A stretch of 34,170 nt of DNA, taken from the NCBI RefSeq assembly GCF_000430545.1, contig NZ_KE387166.1, positions 197,297 through 231,466 of the forward strand, in the 5' to 3' direction. The translations under genes were made by a program, and so were the position numbers. The DNA comes from Tenacibaculum ovolyticum DSM 18103. GTDB taxonomy: Bacteria; Bacteroidota; Bacteroidia; Flavobacteriales; Flavobacteriaceae. Shown here one piece after another: positions 26,953 through 34,170 of the stretch. Every line of letters begins with the position of its first letter. The stretch's first letter is position 1. The notes under the pieces are model-generated. The model made no database searches, was not told where the DNA came from, and was given only the letters and a program-made list of their open reading frames with translations.

Positions 26953-26960
26953 GAACAAAA

Positions 26961-27941
26961 ATGATGAACACAAATAGACAACCAATTTCTGAATTTATAG
27001 AAAAGTATTTTTTACACTTTAATGCAGCTTCATTGGTAGATGCAGCAAAAGGATATGAAACGCAATTAGAACAAGGATCTAAAATGTTAGTTTCTTTGGC
27101 AGGAGCTATGAGTACTGCAGAAATAGGAAAGATTTTTGCAGAAATGATTCGTCAAGATAAAGTACATATTATATCGTGTACAGGTGCAAATCTTGAAGAA
27201 GATATTATGAATTTAGTTGCGCATTCTCATTACAAACGTGTGCCAAATTACAGAGATTTAACCCCGCAAGACGAATGGGATTTATTGTTAAAAGGATTGA
27301 ATCGTGTTACAGATACTTGTATTCCAGAAGATGAAGCTTTTAGAAGATTGCAAAAACACATTTTCAAAATTTGGAAAGATGCAGAAAATGATGGAGAACG
27401 ATTTTTTCCACATGAATTTATGTATGAGTTATTATTATCAGGAGTTTTAGAAGAATACTACGAGATAGATATTAAGAACTCTTGGATGTTTGCAGCAGCT
27501 GAAAAAAACTTGCCAATTGTTGTTCCTGGATGGGAAGATAGTACAATGGGGAATATTTTTGCTTCTTATGTTATGAAAGGAGAATTAAAAGCTTCTACCA
27601 TGAAATCTGGCATAGAGTACATGACATTTTTAGCAGATTGGTATACCGATAATTCAGATAATGGAATAGGGTTTTTTCAAATTGGAGGAGGAATTGCAGG
27701 AGATTTTCCAATTTGTGTAGTACCAATGCTATATCAAGATATGGAAAGAGAAAACACACCTTTTTGGAGTTATTTCTGTCAAATATCTGACTCAACAACA
27801 AGTTATGGATCTTATTCAGGAGCAGTACCAAATGAAAAAATTACTTGGGGGAAACTAGATATAGATACACCAAAATTTATAATAGAAAGCGATGCAACTA
27901 TTGTTACTCCTTTAATATTTGCTTACCTATTAAATATGTAA
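26961..27941 (+). CDS. Deoxyhypusine-synthase-like aminopropyl/aminobutyl transferase
   Basis: 326 residues with the NAD-binding DHS fold. The N-terminal 'MLVSLAGAMSTAEIGKIFAEMI', 'IISCTGANLEEDI', 'NLPIVVPGWEDSTMGNIF' and 'FFQIGGGIAGDFPI' are family landmarks. The active-site lysine is K298 in 'SYSGAVPNEKITWGKLD', matching the eukaryotic 'SGARPDEAVSWGK'. True DHS modifies eIF5A, which bacteria lack. Bacterial homologues are therefore thought to transfer an aminobutyl group to small amines, for example making homospermidine from putrescine. The arginine decarboxylase/agmatinase genes upstream would supply putrescine (or agmatine). The reaction product cannot be fixed from sequence. Confidence 0.88.
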   Translation: MMNTNRQPISEFIEKYFLHFNAASLVDAAKGYETQLEQGSKMLVSLAGAMSTAEIGKIFAEMIRQDKVHIISCTGANLEEDIMNLVAHSHYKRVPNYRDLTPQDEWDLLLKGLNRVTDTCIPEDEAFRRLQKHIFKIWKDAENDGERFFPHEFMYELLLSGVLEEYYEIDIKNSWMFAAAEKNLPIVVPGWEDSTMGNIFASYVMKGELKASTMKSGIEYMTFLADWYTDNSDNGIGFFQIGGGIAGDFPICVVPMLYQDMERENTPFWSYFCQISDSTTSYGSYSGAVPNEKITWGKLDIDTPKFIIESDATIVTPLIFAYLLNM

Positions 27942-27944
27942 ATT

Positions 27945-28196
27945 ATGAAAAGGATAATTGTAGATTATAACAAATTAACTACTGATATTTTAAATTTATT
28001 AGTAGAAAAGTTTCCTGATGGTTATGATTATGGAGATATCATTTCATTTCAGAATTCAGAAGGTAAATACATAAGCGCTGTAGAGGTTAGAACTGAGGAT
28101 ACTATTTATTTAGTGAAAATTAGTTCTCTATTAGAGAAAAAAATGGAAGATTATTTTTTAGATGATGAAGATACTCTTGACATTATAGGAGATTAA
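27945..28196 (+). CDS. Small acidic protein downstream of the DHS-like gene
   Basis: 83 residues, no signal peptide, acidic C-terminus ('DYFLDDEDTLDIIGD'). The body 'DILNLLVEKFPDGYDYGDIISF...EGKYISAVEVRTEDTIYLVKIS' seems to recur in the same place in Flavobacteriaceae genomes as I recall, but has no assigned function. It starts 3 nt after the DHS-like stop, so it belongs to the operon. A cytoplasmic partner of the enzyme is possible. Confidence 0.7.
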   Translation: MKRIIVDYNKLTTDILNLLVEKFPDGYDYGDIISFQNSEGKYISAVEVRTEDTIYLVKISSLLEKKMEDYFLDDEDTLDIIGD

Positions 28197-28206
28197 AAAT
28201 AAAAAG

Positions 28207-28617
28207 ATGGATAGGACATTTCATATTTCTTTGCCTTGTAAAAACTTGAAGAAAACAGTTTCTTATTACAAAAATGAATTAGGCTTAACTATAGGACGAA
28301 ATACAGCTAATTGGGCAGATATAAATTTGTTTGGTAATCAAATGACTTTTGTTGTTGTAAATGAGTTTAAGTTTGATTTTCCAACTTATTTTTTAGAAAA
28401 AGAAAGCTTACCTTCATTTCACTTTGGTATTGTTCTTAACAATGATGAATGGGATGACGTTTATGATAAAATTAATAAATGGTCTATAGAAACAGTTATC
28501 AAAAGAGTTTTTTTTAAAGACAAAAATGGGGAGCAACACTCTTTTTTTGTCAAAGACCCTAATGGGTATTATATAGAGTTTAAAACCTTTAAAGAGTATG
28601 ATGAAATTTTCATGTAG
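28207..28617 (+). CDS. VOC (glyoxalase/bleomycin-resistance fold) protein, copy 1
   Basis: 136 residues, one VOC domain made of two betaalphabetabetabeta modules. 'MDRTFHISLPCKNLKKTVSYY' opens the first module and 'FHFGIVLNN' the second. The candidate metal ligands H6, H72 and E124 ('DPNGYYIEFKTF') are in the usual VOC positions, so a divalent-metal enzyme is plausible. The substrate is unknown; families with this simple form include fosfomycin-resistance-like and dioxygenase-like members. It has a paralogue 700 bp downstream with the same three residues at the same numbers, which points to a tandem duplication. Cytoplasmic. Confidence 0.85.
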   Translation: MDRTFHISLPCKNLKKTVSYYKNELGLTIGRNTANWADINLFGNQMTFVVVNEFKFDFPTYFLEKESLPSFHFGIVLNNDEWDDVYDKINKWSIETVIKRVFFKDKNGEQHSFFVKDPNGYYIEFKTFKEYDEIFM

Positions 28618-28640
28618 TTATTAATTAAAAAAATAGGATT

Positions 28641-28901
28641 ATGAATTATTATAGTGCTAAACAAAACATTACAATTATTGGAACTTTTCTAGGTTTCATA
28701 AACGGTACATATACTTTTCATTTAGAAAATAATGATATTATTGATTTTGACGAAATTAACATAAAAATTTTTGAAGAATTCGATTTAAAGTCTACGTCAA
28801 TAAAAAACAAAATTTTTGAAATTACTTATTCAGAAAATTTTGATGATATAGATGATCAGGATATCGTTGTATTAAAATTAGAACAACTTAAATTAGTGTA
28901 A
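28641..28901 (+). CDS. Small acidic hypothetical protein between the two VOC genes
   Basis: 86 residues, acidic, no signal peptide. I do not recognise a family. 'IIGTFLGFINGTYTFHLENNDIIDFDEI' suggests a small beta-rich fold, followed by a charged stretch 'ENFDDIDDQDIVVLKLEQL'. It starts 23 nt after VOC copy 1 and stops 2 nt before VOC copy 2 starts, so it is very likely translated as part of the operon. It does not align convincingly with the 83-residue protein at 27945. Confidence 0.6.
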   Translation: MNYYSAKQNITIIGTFLGFINGTYTFHLENNDIIDFDEINIKIFEEFDLKSTSIKNKIFEITYSENFDDIDDQDIVVLKLEQLKLV

Positions 28902-28903
28902 TT

Positions 28904-29320
28904 ATGATAACTAAATTTCATTTGTCCCTTCCTTGTAAAGATATTGAAGAAACTAAGAAATTTTACTTAGAAGTTTTAGAGGCAAAATTAGGAAGAAATA
29001 CCAATAATTGGATTGATATTAACTTATTTGAGAATCAAATAACATTTACACAATCTGGAGAATTTAATTTTGAATTCAATAATTATAGGTTAGGAGAGAG
29101 TATATTGCCTTCTTTTCACTTCGGTGTTATTGTAAGTATTGAACATTTTGGTGAATTATATAGTAGGTTGCTAAAATTAGATAAAAGAACCTCAATTAAG
29201 AATACCTTTATGAAAAATAGTATTGGAGAACATTTATCTTTTTTTATAAAAGATCCTAATGATTATATGATAGAATTTAAGTGTTTTAAGCAGGTTAACG
29301 AGACCTTTATGGATATTTAA
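28904..29320 (+). CDS. VOC protein, copy 2
   Basis: 138 residues. It aligns end to end with the VOC protein at 28207 without gaps through most of its length and shares 'LPCK', 'LGRNT-N-W-DINLF-NQ-TF', 'LPSFHFG' and 'SFF-KDPN-Y-IEFK-FK'; by eye close to half of the positions are identical. H6, H72 and E124 are kept. The divergence indicates an old duplication, with possible change of substrate. It is the last gene of the operon and is followed by a terminator at 29353. Confidence 0.85.
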   Translation: MITKFHLSLPCKDIEETKKFYLEVLEAKLGRNTNNWIDINLFENQITFTQSGEFNFEFNNYRLGESILPSFHFGVIVSIEHFGELYSRLLKLDKRTSIKNTFMKNSIGEHLSFFIKDPNDYMIEFKCFKQVNETFMDI

Positions 29321-29352
29321 AAATAACTAATCTCATTAAGAGAATAATCTAA

Positions 29353-29385
29353 AATTAAACCCAATTATTTTTATTGGGTTTAATT
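29353..29385. terminator. Bidirectional terminator between the polyamine operon and mnmE
   Basis: A perfect 13-bp stem (AATTAAACCCAAT 29353-29365; ATTGGGTTTAATT 29373-29385) encloses a 7-nt T-rich loop and is flanked by A/T runs on both sides. It lies 33 bp after the last rightward gene and about 90 bp beyond the mnmE stop on the other strand. Confidence 0.88.
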
Positions 29386-29440
29386 ATTTTATAATAGAAA
29401 TACTTCTTCCTTTACTTGCCTTTTTTAGGCTAAAAGCAAA

Positions 29441-29499
29441 CAAAGTACTATCAAAGGAAGCTAAAAGAAAACAAAATCTATTTCCCGATACAGAAATTA
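29441..29499 (-). repeat. mnmE 3'-end repeat, resident copy (att-site-like)
   Basis: The last codons of mnmE and the next about 40 bp are repeated at 23396-23452 in the same orientation, 6047 bp apart. Just outside the gene a second internal repeat, GCTAAAAG(C/A)AAACAAA, occurs twice (starting near 29439 and 29459). The coding end I-G-K-stop corresponds to the position of the 18-bp attachment site used by SGI1-type islands in the enterobacterial mnmE gene. Confidence 0.75.
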
Positions 29500-30872
29500 C
29501 CGAAAATATGACCTAAAATATCCTTATCAACATCATATTCGCCAGTAATATTACCTAAATGACGTAAACATTCACGTATATCAATAGAGAATAAATCGGT
29601 AGATATTTCAAGATCGATTCCTTGTTGTACAGAGGAAATTGCTGTTAAAGCATTATTTAAGGCTTCAAAATGACGAGAATTAGTAACAATCGTTTCATTA
29701 TTACTTAATGCTCCTGTGTTAACTAAAGAAGTTAATTCAGTCTTTAACTCATTAATACCCGTTTTTTGTTTTGCAGAAAGTAAAATTAAGTTTTCAATTT
29801 CAGATTGTAAGATAGCAGTATCATGACATGATAAAGTGTCAATCTTATTTGCAATAACTAACAAACGTTTATTAGGAAAACGTTCTTTAATAGTTTCAAT
29901 TTCTTGTAAAAAATCTTCACTAGAATGAGAAAATTTATTAGAATCAATTAAAAATATAATTAACTGAGCATTTTCTGCTTTTTCATACGCTTTTTTAATA
30001 CCTATATTTTCTACAACATCTTCTGTTTCACGAATACCGGCAGTATCAATAAAACGAAAAGCAACACCATCAATAATTAGTTCATCTTCAATCGCATCAC
30101 GTGTAGTACCTGCAATATCAGAAACAATGGCTTTTTCTTCGTTTAATAAAGTATTTAAAAGTGTTGATTTACCAACATTAGGTTCTCCTATAATTGCAAC
30201 AGGAATACCATTTTTCATAGCATTTCCAAAAGCAAAAGAATCGATTAATCGTTTTAAAACAAAGGTGATTTTGGCTACTAATTCTTTAAACTTCGTTCTA
30301 TCTGCAAATTCAACATCCTCTCCAGAGAAATCTAGCTCTAATTCAATTAGTGCAGCAAAATCTAATAATTGAACTCGAAGTTCTTTTAATTCATTGGTAA
30401 TTCCGCCACGCATTTGTTGAATAGCCATTTGATGAGATGCAGCAGAATTTGAAGCAATAACATCAGCAACCGCTTCTGCTTGACTTAAATCCATTTTTCC
30501 ATTTAAAAAAGCACGCATGGTAAACTCACCATTATCAGCCATTCTACAACCATTTTGTAAAAATAATTGGATGATTTCTTGCTGGATAAAACTAGATCCA
30601 TGACATGAAATTTCAACAACATCTTCACCTGTGTAAGAACGTGGGTTTTTAAAAACAGAAACTAAAACTTCATCTATTATAACATTATTATTTACAATAT
30701 GACCTAAGTGAATAGTATGTGTTTTCTGATTTATTAATTTTTTTTTAGGTGAAACTGGTTTAAAAAAATTATTAACAGTAGTAATAGCGTTTTCACCAGA
30801 AAGTCTAATAACAGAAATGGCACCAACACCCGCTGGTGTTGCTAATGCAATAATAATGTCGTTTTGAATCAT
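29478..30872 (-). CDS. mnmE: tRNA modification GTPase MnmE (TrmE/ThdF)
   Basis: 464 residues, full length for the family. The N-terminal formyl-THF-binding domain has 'PRSYTGEDVVEISCHG' (77-92). The GTPase domain inserted in the helical domain shows the P-loop 'GEPNVGKST' (229-237), 'DIAGTTRD', 'DTAGIRE' and 'NKID'. The protein ends in the invariant 'FCIGK', whose Cys is catalytic. With MnmG it installs the (carboxymethyl)aminomethyl group at U34 of tRNAs. A -7 element TAATTTTG lies 4 nt before the start codon. The gene is complete despite the duplication of its 3' end. Confidence 0.97.
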   Translation of the reverse strand: MIQNDIIIALATPAGVGAISVIRLSGENAITTVNNFFKPVSPKKKLINQKTHTIHLGHIVNNNVIIDEVLVSVFKNPRSYTGEDVVEISCHGSSFIQQEIIQLFLQNGCRMADNGEFTMRAFLNGKMDLSQAEAVADVIASNSAASHQMAIQQMRGGITNELKELRVQLLDFAALIELELDFSGEDVEFADRTKFKELVAKITFVLKRLIDSFAFGNAMKNGIPVAIIGEPNVGKSTLLNTLLNEEKAIVSDIAGTTRDAIEDELIIDGVAFRFIDTAGIRETEDVVENIGIKKAYEKAENAQLIIFLIDSNKFSHSSEDFLQEIETIKERFPNKRLLVIANKIDTLSCHDTAILQSEIENLILLSAKQKTGINELKTELTSLVNTGALSNNETIVTNSRHFEALNNALTAISSVQQGIDLEISTDLFSIDIRECLRHLGNITGEYDVDKDILGHIFGNFCIGK

Positions 30873-30876
30873 ACTG

Positions 30877-30884
30877 CAAAATTA
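30877..30884 (-). promoter_or_regulatory. -7 element of mnmE, 4 nt from the start codon
   Basis: TAATTTTG on the minus strand matches TAnnTTTG. With only CAGT between it and ATG, transcription would begin at or next to the start codon. No -33 TTG at standard spacing was found. Confidence 0.4.
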
Positions 30885-30990
30885 CCTATTAACAATTAAA
30901 AAAAGATATTTATTTTAGAGTAATTTATAAAAGAGATAAATATTTTTTGTTTTTTTTAACACTTTTTTTAAAATAATTAAAAAGAAATGT

Positions 30991-31294
30991 TACATTTGCT
31001 CAACTTTAAAAAGTTATAACCATATAAAGTACTATTTCCCTAATAGTATTTTTATCCCCCTCTCCCCACAAAATTTAATAATACCCAATATGTGTTTTGC
31101 ATTTTATAATGTAAATGTACGTTTTGTTAAATTTTATTACCCCCCCCCCAGAAAATAATAATGTGCCCCAATCTGTTTGTATCATTTTTATGATGTAACA
31201 AATAGACATGTAATTGTATACCCCTTTTTTATATATCCCTTTTCTCTAAAAAAATAAAAATTAGAGATTTTAAATATTTGATAAATAGAAAATT
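30991..31294 (+). promoter_or_regulatory. Promoter and long structured leader with C-tract repeats
   Basis: A -7 element TACATTTG (30991-30998) implies a leader of roughly 290 nt. The leader contains: a 7-bp hairpin (TACTATT 31030-31036; AATAGTA 31042-31048) followed by TTTTTAT, resembling an attenuator; two degenerate units of about 75 nt starting CCCCA (31064 and 31146), each with a hairpin (31096-31115 and 31176-31202); a run of ten C (31140-31149); and a 7-bp stem TCTCTAA/TTAGAGA (31243-31249, 31261-31267) 27 nt before the start codon. No coding frame is visible. Confidence 0.55.
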
Positions 31295-31792
31295 ATGGAT
31301 AAAATTACTTTTTTGTTATTTGTGTTTACATACACATTATTTGTAAATGCACAGCAACCTAACTTTGTAGAAGCGAAGAACTGTAGCGCTAAATTAAAAG
31401 TTATAAAAAATAGAAATGTTAAATCTATTTCACCTAATTCAACACTAAAATATTATTTAATTCTTACCAATAATACGGATATAAAAAGTACTTACAAAAT
31501 AGGTGTTAGAGAGCTAAAAGAAAGTTGTTCTAGTAACGATGTATTAAAAGAAAATGTAAGCTTAAATTTTTCTTTAGAATTAAAAGAAGATCCATTAGTA
31601 TCAATTTTAAATAAAGAAATCACACTTAATCCTAATCAGTCATATCGTTTTAAAGTAGAGGTAAAAGCACTAGAGAATGCACCAGTTGAAAGGTGGAATT
31701 GTTCTCAAGTTGAAGTAATATCATTAACATGTAACAAGCTGGTTACATCTACGATGTTAAAAACATTTGTACGAAATCCAAACTTAAGGTAA
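31295..31792 (+). CDS. Small exported protein upstream of the surface adhesin
   Basis: 165 residues. A signal peptide (1-20, ending 'FVNAQ') is clear. The mature part looks like one immunoglobulin-like beta-sandwich: 'ISPNSTLKYYLILTNNTDIKSTYKIGV' and 'LNPNQSYRFKVEVKALENAPVERW' alternate hydrophobic strands, with five cysteines that could form disulfides. No C-terminal T9SS sorting domain is visible, so it is probably periplasmic or released. It starts under the long C-rich leader and ends 18 bp before the vWA protein, which suggests a shared transcript. Function unknown; a partner or chaperone of the adhesin is a guess. Confidence 0.7.
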   Translation: MDKITFLLFVFTYTLFVNAQQPNFVEAKNCSAKLKVIKNRNVKSISPNSTLKYYLILTNNTDIKSTYKIGVRELKESCSSNDVLKENVSLNFSLELKEDPLVSILNKEITLNPNQSYRFKVEVKALENAPVERWNCSQVEVISLTCNKLVTSTMLKTFVRNPNLR

Positions 31793-31810
31793 AGTAAAGA
31801 TATTTAGGTT

Positions 31811-34170
31811 ATGAAAGTAAAACTACAATCAGTTCTAAAAACAGTAATTATTGTTTTTTCATTATTATTTAGTCAATTAACATTAGGGCAAGACGAAATA
31901 GTAATAACCAAAGAAATTGTAAATAATACATCAAATTGTAAACAATTTGATGTTACGCTTACTATAACAGGAAATCCACCAGCAGCAGCTCAAGAAGTTG
32001 TATTGGTTATTGATGTTTCTGGTAGTATGGGTGATGAAGTTGATGATGGTACAGGGGCGGGTGATACAGCCCAAATAATGGATTTTGCTAAAGAAGCAGC
32101 AAAAGATTTTATCGAAAAATTACTGTCACCAATAAATAATCCAACAAATAATAACAAAATCGCAATTGTTAGTTACGGTTCAAGTGCAACGGTTTTAACA
32201 GGGTTAACAGGAGATAAAACGGTTTTAAATAATTTTATTGACGGACTTAATGCTAATGGAGGAACGAATATGGAAGATGCTTTAATAAAAGCAGACGAAG
32301 TATTATCTCCACCAAGTGCCCAAGGTACTTTTGATTGTACTACAACAAGAAGTATTATATTGTTAACAGATGGAGTTCCTACGATGCATAATAATTTTCC
32401 GCCATATTATGGATGTAGTACCGTTACTCTTAATACTGAATGTCAAACTAGAGCCTTTTCAGCAGCCACGGCAGCAGAAACAACAATTGTTGCTGGTAAA
32501 GAATACAATCAATCGATATTTACAGTAGGATTTACAGGTACATTAGATTCAAATCAAAAAATCATATCAAAACACACGTTAGATACTATTGAAAACAGTG
32601 GTGCATTTTATACCGATAGTGCAGCTGATTTAACAAATATATATAGTAAAATTTTAGGTCAATTAGTACCTGCAGCGACAGCTTTATCAGGTGAACCTTT
32701 GATAAAAGAAGAGATACCAAGCGAATTTCAAATAGTTTCAGGTAGTTTAGTTTCAAGTAGTACTATAGATCCAAATAAAGGAAGTGGAACTTATGTTGGG
32801 CAAACAATAAATTGGTCAATAGATAAAGTCGTAGAAGAAACGATAACATTAAAATATTCTATTGTAGCTGTAGATTCTAATTATTGTGGAAATGTACCAC
32901 AAGGAACATCAACAGCGAGTTACTTAAATTCTGATTGTGTAGAAATAACAAATCAATTTGATAATCCAGAAATATGCATTCCTTGTCCCGTGCTAGATGT
33001 AGAAATTAATAGAGAAGGATGTACAAATTCTATTAATTATTCTATGAATTTAACAGGAGAAACATGTGGGCCTTCAGTAGGAAATTATTCATGGGAGTTT
33101 TATTTAAACGCTGCATTAGTAGGAACATCAACAAATGAAAGTGGAAAGTTTGATTATGCTGGAGTACCTGATTTTATAGGTGAATTTAAAGCAAAGCTTA
33201 TATATAAAGGGACATATACGGTGACAGGATGTACGATTCCTGCTGAAACAGCTACTAGTATTATGGTTATACCTAGTAACATAATTGCATCAGGAGAGAT
33301 ATCTGATGTTACGTGTTATCAAGGTAATAATGGTAGTATTGATTTATTTGTTTCTGGAGGGTACGGAGCTTATCAATATATATGGAGTAACGGAGCTACA
33401 ACTGAAGATATTTCTGATTTAGTAGCAGGAGATTATAGTGTTACTATTACTGATGCACAAGGATGTTCATTTAGTGAAAAATATACAATTACATCACCAT
33501 CGGAATTAACATTAAGCCTATTAGGAAGTGATTTAAGTTGTGGGGGTAATGATGGCGGAATTGATTTAACAGTAACAGGGGGAACATCAAATTATACTTA
33601 TTTATGGAGTAATGGTGCAACAACCGAAGATCTTACTAATTTAAACGCAGGAATATACTCAGTAACCGTAACCGATGCAAACGGATGCGAAAAAACAATA
33701 GCAACAACACTTATTTCATTAGATACAGAAGTGCCTACAATTACGGTACCAGAAACACTAAAAATAGAAGGGTGTAATGAAAATAATATCACAACAATAA
33801 ACGCTAGGTATCCATTTAGTTTAATAGAAACAACAATTGATGTTAATACCTTTAGTATAGCAGGTTATTTAGTCAATGACGACAATGAAATAACAAGTAT
33901 TACTTATAAAGATGAAATTTCATCGTATGATGGATGTATAACTACAGTAACAAGAACTTTTAAAGCAACCGATAACTGTGGTAAAATAGGAGTAGACAGT
34001 ACACTAATCACAGTAAAAGACAATATAAAACCTGAATTTACTGTACCAGCAGACATCACAATATACACCGATGCTAACTGTGCGTTTGATTCAGCAGTAT
34101 TAGTAACAGGCGATGTAACTGATGAAACAGATAATTGTGATAGCACATTAAATGCAACATCTTCGGATGT
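31811..34170 (+). CDS. Large vWA / SprB-repeat surface protein, 5' part only
   Basis: The frame is open from ATG 31811 to the window end (786 codons, no stop), so the gene is partial. Order: signal peptide (about 1-27, ending 'LTLGQ'); vWA domain (about 62-300) with a complete MIDAS, D68-x-S70-x-S72 in 'DVSGSMGD', T152 in 'GGTNMEDAL' and D187 in 'LTDGVP'; a cysteine-containing beta region; two SprB-type repeats (about 33290-33500 and 33510-33720) each with 'WSNGATTED' and 'YSVT(I/V)TDA-GC'; then HYR-like repeats ('KPEFTVPADITIY'). Such proteins are exported by the type IX system and serve adhesion or gliding in Flavobacteriia; the sorting domain would lie outside the window. Metal-dependent binding is expected from the MIDAS. 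Confidence 0.9.
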   Translation, partial: MKVKLQSVLKTVIIVFSLLFSQLTLGQDEIVITKEIVNNTSNCKQFDVTLTITGNPPAAAQEVVLVIDVSGSMGDEVDDGTGAGDTAQIMDFAKEAAKDFIEKLLSPINNPTNNNKIAIVSYGSSATVLTGLTGDKTVLNNFIDGLNANGGTNMEDALIKADEVLSPPSAQGTFDCTTTRSIILLTDGVPTMHNNFPPYYGCSTVTLNTECQTRAFSAATAAETTIVAGKEYNQSIFTVGFTGTLDSNQKIISKHTLDTIENSGAFYTDSAADLTNIYSKILGQLVPAATALSGEPLIKEEIPSEFQIVSGSLVSSSTIDPNKGSGTYVGQTINWSIDKVVEETITLKYSIVAVDSNYCGNVPQGTSTASYLNSDCVEITNQFDNPEICIPCPVLDVEINREGCTNSINYSMNLTGETCGPSVGNYSWEFYLNAALVGTSTNESGKFDYAGVPDFIGEFKAKLIYKGTYTVTGCTIPAETATSIMVIPSNIIASGEISDVTCYQGNNGSIDLFVSGGYGAYQYIWSNGATTEDISDLVAGDYSVTITDAQGCSFSEKYTITSPSELTLSLLGSDLSCGGNDGGIDLTVTGGTSNYTYLWSNGATTEDLTNLNAGIYSVTVTDANGCEKTIATTLISLDTEVPTITVPETLKIEGCNENNITTINARYPFSLIETTIDVNTFSIAGYLVNDDNEITSITYKDEISSYDGCITTVTRTFKATDNCGKIGVDSTLITVKDNIKPEFTVPADITIYTDANCAFDSAVLVTGDVTDETDNCDSTLNATSSD

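Noticed and set aside
29441..29499. Reading the mnmE-end repeat as just a shared terminator
   Set aside because: The identical part includes coding sequence and the stop codon, has no inverted repeat, and separate clear terminators already exist (29353-29385).
33598..34146. Minus-strand frames inside the large surface protein
   Set aside because: They mirror the repetitive plus-strand coding sequence and have no independent features.

Overview
The window is AT-rich chromosomal DNA from a member of the Flavobacteriaceae (Bacteroidota), probably marine. Evidence: TAnnTTTG-type -7 promoter elements, SprB-repeat and vWA surface proteins, HYC_CC_PP and DUF3347 metal-resistance proteins, a deoxyhypusine-synthase-like polyamine cluster, and composite intergenic repeats of the 'GTCATTGCGA...GAAGCAATCTG' and 'TTTCGACTGCGCTCAACCTGACA' kinds. 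The genus cannot be fixed from the sequence alone.

Layout. (1) 1-360: about two and a half copies of a 146-147 bp intergenic repeat. (2) 511-5857: a TetR regulator with operator-like motifs, an MMPL/RND exporter, a LolA-like periplasmic protein and an outer-membrane barrel, closed by a strong terminator. Together they look like a regulated envelope export line for a hydrophobic molecule. (3) 5912-6668: a Fur-family metal regulator. Two 15-bp palindromes lie on a divergent promoter that points into about 300 bp with no gene. (4) 6669-12809: Na+/H+ antiporter with RCK domain, beta-carbonic anhydrase, universal stress protein, SulP/BicA-like anion transporter and a small exported protein, all leftward, with a divergent TetR regulator. 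A perfect 12-bp inverted repeat lies between the two divergent promoters. This reads as a TetR-controlled bicarbonate uptake module. (5) 12848-14269: an orphan TPR protein with an Imm35/YrhB-like region. (6) 14809-23260: a leftward copper/silver-type efflux operon (HYC_CC_PP protein, CusA, TolC, HMA-MauE protein, CusB with DUF3347, HMA lipoprotein).

(7) 23844-29385: a rightward polyamine operon (arginine decarboxylase, agmatinase, RMD1/DUF155 membrane protein, deoxyhypusine-synthase-like enzyme, small proteins, two VOC paralogues). It is bracketed by two same-orientation copies of the mnmE 3' end, one being the end of mnmE itself. This looks like attachment-site scarring. (8) 29478-30872: mnmE, leftward. 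(9) 30991-31294: a long leader with a 10-C tract and two degenerate repeats, each carrying a hairpin. (10) 31295 to the end: a small exported protein and the 5' part of a large vWA/SprB-repeat surface protein that runs off the window.

No rRNA, tRNA, CRISPR array, transposase or integrase was seen. The most interesting points are the Fur-box promoter with no gene, the operator of the bicarbonate module, the mnmE-end direct repeats around the polyamine operon, and the C-tract/hairpin leader upstream of the surface protein.
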